The notes beneath the pieces were generated by a model that was not told where the DNA came from, searched no databases, and saw only the letters and a program-made list of their open reading frames with translations. Below are positions 8,073 through 16,297 of a stretch of 64,000 nucleotides of DNA, piece by piece; position 1 is the first letter of the stretch, and the number at the start of each line of letters is the position of its first letter. Source of the stretch: Blastococcus haudaquaticus (GTDB taxonomy: Bacteria; Actinomycetota; Actinomycetes; Mycobacteriales; Geodermatophilaceae); assembly GCF_900230285.1 (NCBI RefSeq), contig NZ_OCNK01000001.1:1054001-1118000 (forward strand), read 5' to 3'. A program made the translations under genes and the position numbers.

Positions 8073-9302
8073 TCACCCCTCCGAGGGAGGACGCCAGCGC
8101 GGGTCGAGGCCCGCCAGCGGTGACTCGTCGCAGATCTTGACGGGGATGCTCGGGATGCCGAGCAGCGTGGGCTGACCGCGGACCGGGCCCGTGTGCGAGT
8201 GGTCGATGTGGCTGCGCGGGGGAACCAGCTCCCGGTCGCGGGCGGCCAGTGCCGTCTCGCCGTAGCCCTGGACGCACTCGGGGTCGGGCCCGTCCAGCGG
8301 GAGGCCGGTGAAGAACTTCGCGGCCATGCACCCGCCGCGGCAGGCGTCGAAGTGGGCGCACTTCGTGCAGGCGCCGCCGGTCTGCGGGTTGCGCAGGTCG
8401 GCGAACAGCTCCGACTGCTGCCACACCCGCTGGAAGCCGCCCTCGTCCCGGACGTTCCCGGCCAGGAAGTTCTCGTGGATGGCGAACGGGCAGGCGTAGA
8501 CGTCGCCGACCGGGTCGATCAGGCAGACCACGCGCCCGGCGCCGCACAGGTTCAGTCCCGGCAGCGCCTCCCCGAGCGCGGAGAGGTGGAAGAACGAGTC
8601 GCCGGTGAGCACCTGGTCGCCGTTGGCCAGCAGCCAGGCGTACAGCTCGCGCTGCTGCTGCTGGGTCGGGTGCAGGCGGTCCCAGACGTCGGCGCCGCGG
8701 CCCGACGGCCGGAAGCGGGTGATGCGCAGCTGGGCGCCGTAGCGGTCGGTGAGCGCCTTGAACTCGTCGAGCTGGCCGGCGTTCTCCCGCGTGACCACGA
8801 CGGAGACCTTGACGTCCTTCATGCCGGCCTCGGCCAGGTTCTCCAGCGCGCGGGTCGCGGTGGCGAAGGAGCCGGTGCCGCGGACGGCGTCGTTCACCTC
8901 GGCGGTGGCGCCGTCCAGGGAGATCTGCACGTCGACGTAGTCGGTGCGGGCCAGCTGCTGGGCGCGGGCCCGGTCCAGCTTGATCCCGTTGGTGGAGAAC
9001 TTGACGCCGACGTCGTGACCGATGGCGTAGTCGAGCAGGTGCCAGAAGTCCGGCCGGACGGTGGGCTCGCCGCCGCCGACGTTGACGTAGAAGACCTGCA
9101 TCCGCTGCAGCTCGTCGATGACCCGCTCGGCCTCGGCCGTGGACAGCTCCCGCGGGTCCCGGCGTCCCGAGGAGGACAGGCAGTGCACGCACGCCAGGTT
9201 GCAGGCGTAGGTGAGCTCCCAGGTCAGGCAGATCGGGGCGTCCAGCCCGTACTCGAACTGGTCGACCAGACGTCCGCCGACCGGTCGCTCGACGGTGGTC
9301 AC
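8073..9302 (-). CDS. mftC: Mycofactocin radical SAM maturase MftC
   Basis: Radical S-adenosylmethionine enzyme (409 aa) that oxidatively decarboxylates the C-terminal Tyr of MftA and then forms the Val-Tyr C-C crosslink. The SAM cluster motif is C34-x3-C38-x2-C41 (YACNLACVHC), followed by the GGGEP motif. The C-terminal SPASM region supplies extra cluster cysteines (CACPFAIHENF region, CTKCAHFDACRGGC) and ends with a conserved PVKICDESPLAG segment. Its GTG overlaps the TGA of mftB by four bases (GTGA), implying translational coupling in an mftA-mftB-mftC operon. Length and motifs agree with characterised MftC. Confidence 0.96.
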   Translation of the reverse strand: MTTVERPVGGRLVDQFEYGLDAPICLTWELTYACNLACVHCLSSSGRRDPRELSTAEAERVIDELQRMQVFYVNVGGGEPTVRPDFWHLLDYAIGHDVGVKFSTNGIKLDRARAQQLARTDYVDVQISLDGATAEVNDAVRGTGSFATATRALENLAEAGMKDVKVSVVVTRENAGQLDEFKALTDRYGAQLRITRFRPSGRGADVWDRLHPTQQQQRELYAWLLANGDQVLTGDSFFHLSALGEALPGLNLCGAGRVVCLIDPVGDVYACPFAIHENFLAGNVRDEGGFQRVWQQSELFADLRNPQTGGACTKCAHFDACRGGCMAAKFFTGLPLDGPDPECVQGYGETALAARDRELVPPRSHIDHSHTGPVRGQPTLLGIPSIPVKICDESPLAGLDPRWRPPSEG

Positions 9303-9601
9303 GGGGTCTCCCTGCGTTCGATCATCTGCGAGCGGGCGAGGTCGGCGAGCGCCTTGACGTAGGCGGGGCGCTGCGCCTCGGTCACGCCGCAGGCGACGAG
9401 CGTCGCGGCGGCGGTGGGGTGGTCGGACAGCGCGGTGACGACGGCGACCAGCTGTCTCGACTTCAGGAAGGAGAGCTTCCGCGTGCCGAAGGAGTAGACC
9501 AGCGCGCCGAACGGCTCGGGCCGCAGCGCCACCGACCGGGCCTTCTGCCAGGGCAGCGACGGGTCGAAGGCGACCGGGTCGGGCCCGGTCGGAGCGGTCA
9601 T
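9299..9601 (-). CDS. mftB: Mycofactocin precursor-binding chaperone MftB
   Basis: RiPP recognition element protein (100 aa) that binds the MftA leader and presents it to MftC. The core ALRPEPFGALVYSFGTRKLSFLKS is the family hallmark, and the C-terminal half forms the short helices of a PqqD-like winged fold. ATG at 9599-9601 starts 13 bases after the mftA stop; a longer reading of the frame upstream is out of character (Arg/Pro/Ser-rich) and runs through mftA on another frame, so it was not used. Translation is coupled to mftC. Confidence 0.95.
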   Translation of the reverse strand: MTAPTGPDPVAFDPSLPWQKARSVALRPEPFGALVYSFGTRKLSFLKSRQLVAVVTALSDHPTAAATLVACGVTEAQRPAYVKALADLARSQMIERRETP

Positions 9602-9614
9602 CGCGAGCAGCGGC

Positions 9615-9740
9615 TCAGTAGACGCCGCACATGCCGTCGATGGAGACCTCCTCGACGAGGGACTCCTCCACCAGCTCCTCCTCCGCGACCACGGGGGCCG
9701 GGGCGGGAACGGTCTCGACGGCGGTGTTCGTCTCGGGCAC
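9615..9740 (-). CDS. mftA: Mycofactocin precursor peptide MftA
   Basis: 41-residue ribosomal peptide substrate. The acidic, Pro/Val/Glu-rich leader ends in the invariant C-terminal sequence VEEVSIDGMCGVY; the final Val-Tyr pair is the part converted into the redox cofactor. Start is GTG at 9738-9740, with GGAG eight bases before it on the minus strand. First gene of the mftA-mftB-mftC operon, with a candidate MftR operator 46 bases upstream. The gene is too short for ordinary gene calling but the C-terminus makes the assignment near certain. Confidence 0.97.
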   Translation of the reverse strand: MPETNTAVETVPAPAPVVAEEELVEESLVEEVSIDGMCGVY

Positions 9741-9785
9741 GGCGCACTCCAGGTGATCGCGGTCACGACGGGTGAGGCGAGGCTA

Positions 9786-9805
9786 GTGGCACCCGGTGCC
9801 ACCGG
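9786..9805. promoter_or_regulatory. Candidate MftR operator in the mftA/mftR divergent promoter
   Basis: GTGGCACC-C-GGTGCCAC is a perfect 8-1-8 palindrome (9786-9802) followed by CGG. Seventeen of the 19 bases at 9787-9805 recur at 11419-11437 in the SDR/mftD promoter. It lies between the divergent mftA and mftR genes, consistent with the established role of MftR as repressor of mft transcription. Binding itself is inferred. Confidence 0.7.
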
Positions 9806-9869
9806 ACAAGGCGGGCTTCCTGTCCGCGCTCAGCATCCACCCGCTGCCCCGGACCGGCATGATCGGCGC

Positions 9870-10472
9870 GTGACGCAGACGGGAGCGGCGCCCGCCGGAA
9901 CCCCGGCCGAGGACGCCCGGGCACGCGTGGAGCGGGCCGCCCTGGAGCTGTTCGCGCAGCGCGGGTTCGACGCCGTCACCGCCGACGAGGTCGCCGACGC
10001 CGCCGGCATCAGCCGCCGCACCTTCTTCCGCCACCACCCCACGAAGGCCGACGCGGTGTGGGGCGACTTCGCCCGGCACGTGGCCCGCCTCGAGGAGCTG
10101 CTCCGGAGCGCCGACCCCGCACGACCGGTGCTGGCGACGGTCTGCGGCGCCTACGTCGACGTCAACGACTACGGGCCGGAGGACCTCCCGGTACTGCGGC
10201 AGCGGATGCGGCTGATCCTGACCGAGCCGGCCCTGCAGGCCCACTCCCAGCTGCGCTACGCCGAGATCGACCGGGTCGTGGCCGAGTACGTCGCCCGGCG
10301 GACCGGGGACGCGCCCACCGCCCTGCTGCCGCGGCTCGTCGGGGCCGGCACCCGCGCGGCGGCGATGACCGCCTTCGCGGTGTGGCTGACCGACGACCGG
10401 GTGCCGCTCCGGGAGCACCTGACCCGGGCCTTCGACGAGCTGACCGGGGGCTTCCCGAGCCTGGGCCGGTGA
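9870..10472 (+). CDS. mftR: Mycofactocin system transcriptional regulator MftR (TetR family)
   Basis: TetR-type repressor (200 aa). The N-terminal helix-turn-helix contains ALELFAQRGFDAVTADEVADAAGISRRTFFRHHPTKADAVWGDF, the pattern of the MftR subgroup. MftR in mycobacteria represses the mft operon and responds to long-chain acyl-CoA. GTG at 9870 is preceded by CATGAT six bases away, suggesting a leaderless transcript; a longer frame to 9753 would run across the operator and is less likely. Divergent from mftA, with a shared operator region. Confidence 0.92.
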   Translation: MTQTGAAPAGTPAEDARARVERAALELFAQRGFDAVTADEVADAAGISRRTFFRHHPTKADAVWGDFARHVARLEELLRSADPARPVLATVCGAYVDVNDYGPEDLPVLRQRMRLILTEPALQAHSQLRYAEIDRVVAEYVARRTGDAPTALLPRLVGAGTRAAAMTAFAVWLTDDRVPLREHLTRAFDELTGGFPSLGR

Positions 10473-10522
10473 GGAGCCCGGCCGCGGCCGGGCCCCTCAC
10501 GGCGCACTCAGGAGTACTGCGC

Positions 10523-11341
10523 TCAGAAGTACTGGGCGCCGCCGTCGACGGACAGGTGCTCGGCGGTGATGAACGACGCCTCGTCGGAGAGCAGGAAGGC
10601 GACGGCGTCGGCGATCTGGTCGGCCTCGGCGTAGGGCGGGTCGATGAACGTCGTCCCCATGGCCGCCAGCCTCGGGTTGCTGGCGTTCGTGTGCTCGATC
10701 GCGGTGATCATGTCGCCGCTGCCCATCGGGGTGGCCACGCCGCCGGGGTGGACGGAGTTGACCCGGATGCGGTGCTTGCCCAGCTCGGCGGCGAAGCCGC
10801 GGGTCATCCCGACCAGGGCGTGCTTGCTGGTCGTGTAGTGGATCATGAACGGCTGCATCTTCTTGCCCGCGTACGAGCTGGTCAGGACGATCGAGCCACC
10901 GTTGCCGCCGGCGATGATGTGCGGCGCGCTGGCCATCACGGTGTTCCAGACGCCGGTGACGTTGATGTCGATGGTGTCCCTGAAGACCGCCGGCGTCGTC
11001 TCGTCCCAGGTGCTCGGGATGCAGATGCCAGCGTTCGCGACGACGAGGTCCAGCCGACCGAAGGCCTCCACCCCGCGGGCGAGGAAGTCCGCCATGCCGG
11101 CCAGGTCGCGCACGTCGCCCTGGTGGGTCAGGACCCTCCGGCCGGTCGCCTCGACCGCCGCCGCGGTCTCCTTCAGCTCGTCGGGGGTGGCCGAGTCGTA
11201 GGGGACGCCCGGCAGGGGGCCGGCCAGATCGAGGGCCAGGACGTCGGCTCCCTCGCGGGCCAGCCGAACGGCGTGGGCGCGGCCCTGCCCCCGCGCTGCA
11301 CCGGTGATGAATGCGACCTTGCCGTCCAGCCGTCCGCTCAC
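10523..11341 (-). CDS. Mycofactocin-coupled short-chain dehydrogenase/reductase
   Basis: Rossmann-fold alcohol or carbonyl oxidoreductase (272 aa). The nucleotide motif ITGAARGQG begins at residue 12, the NAG motif is at 103-105, and the catalytic Ser (155/156), Tyr169 and Lys173 (YTTSK) are present. Residues 39-57 carry the extra loop DLAGPLPGVPYDSATPDEL, the hallmark of the mycofactocin-dependent SDR subfamily that keeps NAD bound and passes electrons to mycofactocin. GTG start at 11341 with a strong GGAGGAGGAG ribosome site. Divergent from mftD across a candidate MftR operator, so it is likely coregulated. The substrate is unknown. Confidence 0.92.
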   Translation of the reverse strand: MSGRLDGKVAFITGAARGQGRAHAVRLAREGADVLALDLAGPLPGVPYDSATPDELKETAAAVEATGRRVLTHQGDVRDLAGMADFLARGVEAFGRLDLVVANAGICIPSTWDETTPAVFRDTIDINVTGVWNTVMASAPHIIAGGNGGSIVLTSSYAGKKMQPFMIHYTTSKHALVGMTRGFAAELGKHRIRVNSVHPGGVATPMGSGDMITAIEHTNASNPRLAAMGTTFIDPPYAEADQIADAVAFLLSDEASFITAEHLSVDGGAQYF

Positions 11342-11418
11342 GTGCTCAGCTCCTCCTCCGATGGCCGCGCACCGCTGCGCCGCCCACTGTGGCGGCCGTC
11401 TCACCGCCAGCCGTAGCA

Positions 11419-11437
11419 TGGCACTCAGTGCCACCGG
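11419..11437. promoter_or_regulatory. Candidate MftR operator in the SDR/mftD divergent promoter
   Basis: TGGCACTCAGTGCCACCGG: core GGCACT-C-AGTGCC is a perfect 6-1-6 palindrome. It matches the site at 9787-9805 at 17 of 19 bases and ends 32 bases before the mftD ATG. Confidence 0.7.
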
Positions 11438-11469
11438 CCGTCGAGAGCCGGTCCGTCGAGGAGGTCCCC

Positions 11470-12702
11470 ATGGCGAACCCCTGGTTCGAGTCCGTCGCCG
11501 AGGCCCAGCGGCGCGCCAGGAAGCGGCTGCCCAAGGGCGTCTACGGCGCTCTGGTCGCCGGGTCCGAGCGGGGGCTGACCGCCGAGGACAACCTCGCCGC
11601 ATTCGCCGAGCTCGGCTTCGCCCCGCACACCGCCGGTCTCGCCAACGAGCGGAACATGGGCGTGACCGTGATGGGTCAGTCCATGTCGATGCCCGTCCTG
11701 ATCAGCCCGACCGGCGTGCAGGCGGTCCACCCCGACGGTGAGGTCGCCGTCGCCCGCGCGGCTGCCGCCCGGGGTGTCGCGATGGGGCTGTCCTCGTTCG
11801 CGAGCAAGCCGATCGAGGAGGTCGTGGCGGCCAACCCGCAGACGTTCTTCCAGATGTACTGGGTCGGCACGCGCGAGGAGATGCTCGCCCGGATGGACCG
11901 CGCCAAGCGGGCCGGCGCCGTCGGGATGATCGCCACCCTCGACTGGTCGTTCGCCTACGGCCGCGACTGGGGCAGCCCGTTCATCCCCGAGAAGATCGAC
12001 CTCGAGGCGGTCCGGCGGTACGCGCCCCAGGTGCTCGCCAGGCCGCGCTGGCTGCTGGACTTCGCGAGGACCAGGAAGCTCCCCGACCTCACCGTCCCCA
12101 ACATGGTGGCCGCGCCCGGGGAGAAGCCGCCCACGTTCTTCGGTGCCTACGGCATGTGGATGCAGTCGCCCATGCCCACGTGGGAGGACGTCGCCTGGCT
12201 GCGCGAGCAGTGGGACGGGCCGTTCATGCTGAAGGGCGTCATGCGGGTCGACGACGCCCGGCGGGCCGTCGACGCCGGGGTCACCGCGATCTCGGTCTCC
12301 AACCACGGCGGCAACAACCTCGACGGCACGCCGGCCTCGATCCGGGCTCTCCCGTCGGTCGCCGAGGCGGTCGGCGACCAGATCGAGGTCCTCCTGGACG
12401 GCGGCATCCGCCGCGGTGGCGACGTCGCGAAGGCCCTCGCCCTGGGCGCCAAGGCCGTGATGATCGGGCGCGCCTACCTGTGGGGCCTCGCCGCCAACGG
12501 CCAGGCCGGGGTGGAGAACGTCCTCGACCTGCTGCGCGACGGGCTCGGCTCGGCCATGGTGGGCCTCGGCCGACCGGACGTCTCCGAACTCAGCCGCGAC
12601 GACCTCGTGGTCCCGCCCGGCTTCGAGCGCTCGCTGGGGCAGGCCGCCGTCGACACCGCGCTGCAGCCCGTGTCACCGAGCCGCCGGCGCCGCGAGGCCT
12701 GA
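11470..12702 (+). CDS. mftD: Pre-mycofactocin synthase MftD (FMN-dependent, lactate-dehydrogenase-like)
   Basis: FMN enzyme (410 aa) that oxidatively deaminates AHDP to the alpha-keto amide of pre-mycofactocin, giving the redox-active centre. The alpha-hydroxy-acid oxidase fold is evident: FMN lysine in FMLKGVMRV (Lys255), catalytic His279 in SNHGGNNLDG, and the phosphate-binding DGGIRRGGDVAKALALGAKAV segment. ATG at 11470 follows GAGGAGGTCCCC. It is separated from mftC by mftR and the SDR gene rather than directly downstream of mftC as in mycobacteria. The C-terminus ends in a basic tail. Confidence 0.94.
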   Translation: MANPWFESVAEAQRRARKRLPKGVYGALVAGSERGLTAEDNLAAFAELGFAPHTAGLANERNMGVTVMGQSMSMPVLISPTGVQAVHPDGEVAVARAAAARGVAMGLSSFASKPIEEVVAANPQTFFQMYWVGTREEMLARMDRAKRAGAVGMIATLDWSFAYGRDWGSPFIPEKIDLEAVRRYAPQVLARPRWLLDFARTRKLPDLTVPNMVAAPGEKPPTFFGAYGMWMQSPMPTWEDVAWLREQWDGPFMLKGVMRVDDARRAVDAGVTAISVSNHGGNNLDGTPASIRALPSVAEAVGDQIEVLLDGGIRRGGDVAKALALGAKAVMIGRAYLWGLAANGQAGVENVLDLLRDGLGSAMVGLGRPDVSELSRDDLVVPPGFERSLGQAAVDTALQPVSPSRRRREA

Positions 12703-12716
12703 CCCGGCTGTGCCGT

Positions 12717-12920
12717 CTAGCCGCCGAGCAGGCCGCCGAGACCGCCGCCGCCCCCGAACTTCTTCATGAGCTCCATCGGGTCGAGGCCGAACTTCGAGAG
12801 CAGCCCGGCGTCCTTGTCCGTGTCGACCTGACCGGGCAGTTCCTGGTCGGCCTGCTGGGCCTTGTCGTGGTCGCCCTGCGAGCGCAGCAGCTCCAGGACC
12901 TGGTTCTTGTCGATGTTCAT
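12717..12920 (-). CDS. Small acidic protein with C-terminal Gly-rich tail (paralogue of 42836-43036)
   Basis: 67 aa, function unknown to me. Residues 1-45 are helical and charged: MNIDKNQVLELLRSQGDHDK, then ADQELPGQVDTDKDAGLLSKFGL; the tail is Gly-rich (FGGGGGLGGLLGG). A paralogue at 42836-43036 shares the pattern LDK..LL..L..QGD...AD.A..ELP..VDTD.D. Similar short proteins occur across actinobacteria without a known role. ATG start at 12918-12920. It converges with mftD, stops 14 bases apart, and follows a membrane-protein gene on the same strand. Confidence 0.75.
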   Translation of the reverse strand: MNIDKNQVLELLRSQGDHDKAQQADQELPGQVDTDKDAGLLSKFGLDPMELMKKFGGGGGLGGLLGG

Positions 12921-12981
12921 GACCGCGGGGTACCCCTCGCCGGCCGCTCCGACCCCCGTGCGGACGGGGACGTGCCGGAGC

Positions 12982-13551
12982 TCAGCCCCGCAGGGCGTCG
13001 GGCCGGAGCAGTTCGGCACGGCGCCGCAGCCGGAGCAGCACGACCCGGTGCGCGGCGGCGGCCGTGATCCAGACCGGGACCGAGAGCCACCACCAGGGGT
13101 CGTCCGCGACGGCCAGGTAGATCCCGAGGGCGGCCATGAGCAGGAAGAGGGCCGGACCCCAGATCCGCTGCCGCTCCAGCTGTGCCGACTGCGCCAGCAC
13201 CACGTCGTGGGCGGCCTGCCGGACGTCCACGTCGTCCGGGACCGGCCCCCGCCACGCCGCGCGCCGCACCCGCTTCGACAACCCCTCCGGCGACCGCGCC
13301 GCGACCTCGCGCAGCCCGCGGTTCTGCCGGTGCTGGATCGGGCCCATCACCCCGCCGAAGAACACGCCGAGGACGGCGCCCGTCACGATCGCGGCGGTCC
13401 AGCTCTCGCCCTGCACGCGGGTGATCAGCGCCCAGAGGACGGCGAAGGACGTGCCGGCGACCAGTGCCAGGACCCAGGCCGGAGCTCTCAGCAACCGCTC
13501 GCGCACGCGGTGATCGTGCCGTTCGCCGGCGGCCGGTGGCCACGGCGTCAC
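12982..13551 (-). CDS. Hypothetical membrane protein, coupled to the FAD monooxygenase gene
   Basis: 189 aa. Two hydrophobic pairs are visible, around residues 27-60 (VLALVAGTSFAVLWALI; AIVTGAVLGVFFGGVMGPI) and 130-165 (WGPALFLLMAALGIYLAV; WWWLSVPVWITAAAA), separated by a charged cytoplasmic-looking segment. I do not recognise the family. The GTG start overlaps the TGA of the upstream monooxygenase gene by four bases, supporting both the start and co-translation; an internal GTG at residue 16 is possible. Confidence 0.65.
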   Translation of the reverse strand: MTPWPPAAGERHDHRVRERLLRAPAWVLALVAGTSFAVLWALITRVQGESWTAAIVTGAVLGVFFGGVMGPIQHRQNRGLREVAARSPEGLSKRVRRAAWRGPVPDDVDVRQAAHDVVLAQSAQLERQRIWGPALFLLMAALGIYLAVADDPWWWLSVPVWITAAAAHRVVLLRLRRRAELLRPDALRG

Positions 13552-14999
13552 CCGCTCGGGCGTCCCCTGTCCGCCGAGCGGACGATGCGGTCGGGGCGGA
13601 GCTGCACGGTCGACGCCCGGCCCAGCCAGCCGCGCAGCGCCCCGCTCGGGTCCTCGACGGTGATCTCGACCCCGTCGGCCCGGCGCACGACGAGGCCCGC
13701 GGTGATCTCGGCGGCGCCGTCGCCGAGGACGTCGTCCAGCCGGCAGGGTCGTCCGTCGACGAGGACCTCCGGCTGGGGGGCCAGCACCCCGGCCAGCCGT
13801 CGGCCTGTTCGCCCACGGCGGTCGACGAGCGGACCGCGGCGCAGTGGCGGCGTCCGGCTGTCGGTCGCCAGCCGGGCGACCGCGGGGATCCGCCGGACCG
13901 CGGCCAGCACGCCCCGACGGACGACGTCGCCGCCCCGGCCGCCTCCGGTCATGAGGGCGCCCAGCAGCTGGGCCACCCGGATGAGCGCACGGGCGTGCGG
14001 TTCACGCTCCGCCTGGTAGGTGTCGAGGAGCTCCTCGCCCGCCTCGCCGGCCACGACGGCGGCCAGCTTCCACGCCAGCTGGTGGACGTCGCGGAGCCCC
14101 AGCCCGAGGCCCTGCCCCACGAACGGTGGGGAGAGGTGCGCGGCGTCGCCGGCGAGGAGGACGCGGCCCACCCGCCAGCGGTCGGCGACCTGCGCGCGGA
14201 ACGTGTACTCGACCGCGCGGACGATCTCCACCTTCGCCGGGTCGACCGGCGCCAGCAGGTCGGCCAGCCGCTCCGGCGTCGTCGCGTCGGCGACCGTCTC
14301 CCCCGATCCGAGCCGGGCCTCCCAGCGGTACCGGTCGCCCGTCACCGGCATGAACGTCGCCGGCCGCCGGGCGTCGCAGACCTGGTGGGCGCCCGGCCAC
14401 ACGGGCAGCACCACCGGTGAGCGGACGTCCAGCACGAGCCACCTGTCGGCCGGCCCGAGGTCGCGCATCGACCCCCCGATCAGCCGTCGGACCGTGCTGT
14501 TGGCGCCGTCGCAGCCCAGGACCGCCGACGCCCGGACGGACCGGTCCTCCACCGACACCACGACGTGCGGCCCGTCCTGACGCAGCCCCGTGACCTCGCC
14601 ACCCCGCTGGACGGCGATGCGCGGCTCCGCCTCGGCCGCCGCGGCCAGCACCTCCTCCAGATCCGGCTGGTGGACCAGCGAGCCCTGCGGCCAGCCGTGC
14701 ACGCCGGCGTCGGGGTGCCGGCCGAACTCCGCGAGCACGCGGTGCCGGCCGTCGAGCAGCCTGAGGCCCGCCAGTGGCCGGCTGCGCGCGAGGACGTCGT
14801 CGGCCACCCCCGCGGCCTGCAGCACCCGGAACACCTCGTCGTCCAGGTGGACGGCGCGCGGCAACGGATAGGGCTCCCGGTGCTTCTCCAGGACGACGAC
14901 ATCGAGGCCGCGGCGGGCGAGCAGCAGCGCCGCCGTCAGGCCCACCGGTCCGGCGCCGACCACGACCACGGGGCCGCCGGGCACACGGGGAGCAGACAT
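13548..14999 (-). CDS. FAD-dependent aromatic-ring monooxygenase (PHBH-fold, MhpA-like)
   Basis: Flavoprotein hydroxylase (483 aa). The three fingerprints are present: VVVVGAGPVGLTAALLLARRG for the ADP part of FAD (residue 11 on), the DG motif LGCDGANSTVRR, and the GD motif VLLAGDAAHLSPPFVGQGLGLGLRD. The RAVHLDDEVFRVLQ segment and the overall size resemble MhpA (3-(3-hydroxyphenyl)propionate hydroxylase) and related polyketide-tailoring hydroxylases. No other aromatic-degradation gene is nearby, so the substrate is open. Co-translated with the membrane protein downstream. Confidence 0.85.
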   Translation of the reverse strand: MSAPRVPGGPVVVVGAGPVGLTAALLLARRGLDVVVLEKHREPYPLPRAVHLDDEVFRVLQAAGVADDVLARSRPLAGLRLLDGRHRVLAEFGRHPDAGVHGWPQGSLVHQPDLEEVLAAAAEAEPRIAVQRGGEVTGLRQDGPHVVVSVEDRSVRASAVLGCDGANSTVRRLIGGSMRDLGPADRWLVLDVRSPVVLPVWPGAHQVCDARRPATFMPVTGDRYRWEARLGSGETVADATTPERLADLLAPVDPAKVEIVRAVEYTFRAQVADRWRVGRVLLAGDAAHLSPPFVGQGLGLGLRDVHQLAWKLAAVVAGEAGEELLDTYQAEREPHARALIRVAQLLGALMTGGGRGGDVVRRGVLAAVRRIPAVARLATDSRTPPLRRGPLVDRRGRTGRRLAGVLAPQPEVLVDGRPCRLDDVLGDGAAEITAGLVVRRADGVEITVEDPSGALRGWLGRASTVQLRPDRIVRSADRGRPSG

Positions 15000-15169
15000 C
15001 GCGCCAGTGTCGCCGACCGCTGCACGACGTTGCAGTGCGGCGGCCGGAACGAGCGGTCCGGTTGACGGGCCGTCCGCGGCCTCAGCAGAGTGTGACCCAC
15101 GGCACGGTACCCAGGCGTACCGCGCCGCTCTGTCTTGCCAATGGTGGCGTGTCGACGGAAGGGACCTCT

Positions 15170-16297
15170 GTGAAGACCAAGGGCGCGATCTTGTGGGGCG
15201 TGGGCGAGGAATGGTCGGTCGAGGAGATCGAGATCGGCGATCCGCGGGAGGGTGAGGTCACCGTCGAGCTCGCCGCCTCCGGCCTGTGCCACTCGGACGA
15301 GCACCTGGTCACCGGCGGCACCCCGGTCGCGTTCTACCCGGTGATCGGCGGCCACGAGGGCGCCGGCGTCGTCACCAAGGTGGGCCCGGGCGTCACGGGG
15401 CTCAAGGAGGGCGACCACGTCGTCACCGCGTTCATCCCGGCCTGCGGTCAGTGCCCGCCGTGTTCGCGCGGGATGCAGAACCTCTGCGACCTCGGCGCGA
15501 GCCTGCTCGCCGGCACCTCGATCTCCGACGGCAGCTACCGCGTCCAGGCGAAGGGCAAGGACGTCATCCCGATGTGCCTGCTCGGCACCTTCTCCCCGTA
15601 CATGACGGTGCACCAGGCGTCGGTGGTCAAGATCGAGCCGGACATCCCGCTGGAGATCGCGGCCCTCGTCGGCTGCGGCGTCACGACCGGGTGGGGCTCG
15701 GCGACCAAGGTGGCCGACGTCCGGCCCGGTGAGAACGTCGTGATCATGGGCGCCGGCGGCGTCGGCATGAACGCCGTCCAGGGCGCCGCGGCGGCCGGGG
15801 CCAAGCGCGTCATGGTCATCGACCCGGTGGCCAGGAAGCGCGAGTGGGCCATGGACATGGGCGCCACCCACGTCTACGAGAACGCGGAGGAGGCCGCCGG
15901 CAAGGTCAACGAGCTGACCTGGGGCCGCATGGCGGAGAAGACCATCATCACGGTGGGCGACATCCAGGGCGAGGACGTCGCCACCGCGCTCAGCCTCACC
16001 GGCAAGGGCGGCCGGGTCGTCGTCACCGGCATGGGCAACTACGCCAACATGGACGTGAAGCTCAGCCTCTTCGAGCTCACCCTGCTGCAGAAGGACCTGC
16101 AGGGCGCCATCTTCGGCGGCCTCGCCCCGCGCAACGCCATCCCCGAGCTGCTCTCGCTCTACCAGGAGGGGCAGCTCAAGCTGGACGAGCTGGTCACCAC
16201 GAAGTACTCCCTGGAAGAGGTCAACCAGGGCTACCAGGACATGCGCGACGGCAAGAACATCCGCGGCATGATCGTCTACACCGACGCCGACCGCTGA
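15170..16297 (+). CDS. NDMA-type (mycofactocin-associated) zinc alcohol dehydrogenase
   Basis: Medium-chain, Zn-dependent alcohol dehydrogenase (375 aa). Catalytic zinc ligands are Cys40, His62 and Glu63; the structural zinc cysteines are 92, 95, 98 and 106 (CGQCPPCSRGMQNLC). The coenzyme motif is MGAGGVGMNAVQG. Full-length similarity is to the N,N-dimethyl-4-nitrosoaniline-dependent group, whose tightly bound NAD is re-oxidised through mycofactocin. GTG start at 15170 with GGAAGGGA upstream. It lies 2.5 kb from mftD on the same strand. Probably oxidises a primary alcohol or aldehyde; the physiological substrate is not evident. Confidence 0.9.
   Translation: MKTKGAILWGVGEEWSVEEIEIGDPREGEVTVELAASGLCHSDEHLVTGGTPVAFYPVIGGHEGAGVVTKVGPGVTGLKEGDHVVTAFIPACGQCPPCSRGMQNLCDLGASLLAGTSISDGSYRVQAKGKDVIPMCLLGTFSPYMTVHQASVVKIEPDIPLEIAALVGCGVTTGWGSATKVADVRPGENVVIMGAGGVGMNAVQGAAAAGAKRVMVIDPVARKREWAMDMGATHVYENAEEAAGKVNELTWGRMAEKTIITVGDIQGEDVATALSLTGKGGRVVVTGMGNYANMDVKLSLFELTLLQKDLQGAIFGGLAPRNAIPELLSLYQEGQLKLDELVTTKYSLEEVNQGYQDMRDGKNIRGMIVYTDADR

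Noticed and set aside
6231-8123. Long rightward open frame opposite the GGDEF-EAL gene
   Set aside because: Its translation is low-complexity (Gly/Arg/Asp/Val-rich) with no domain, while the opposite strand encodes an intact two-domain enzyme. It is a high-GC shadow.
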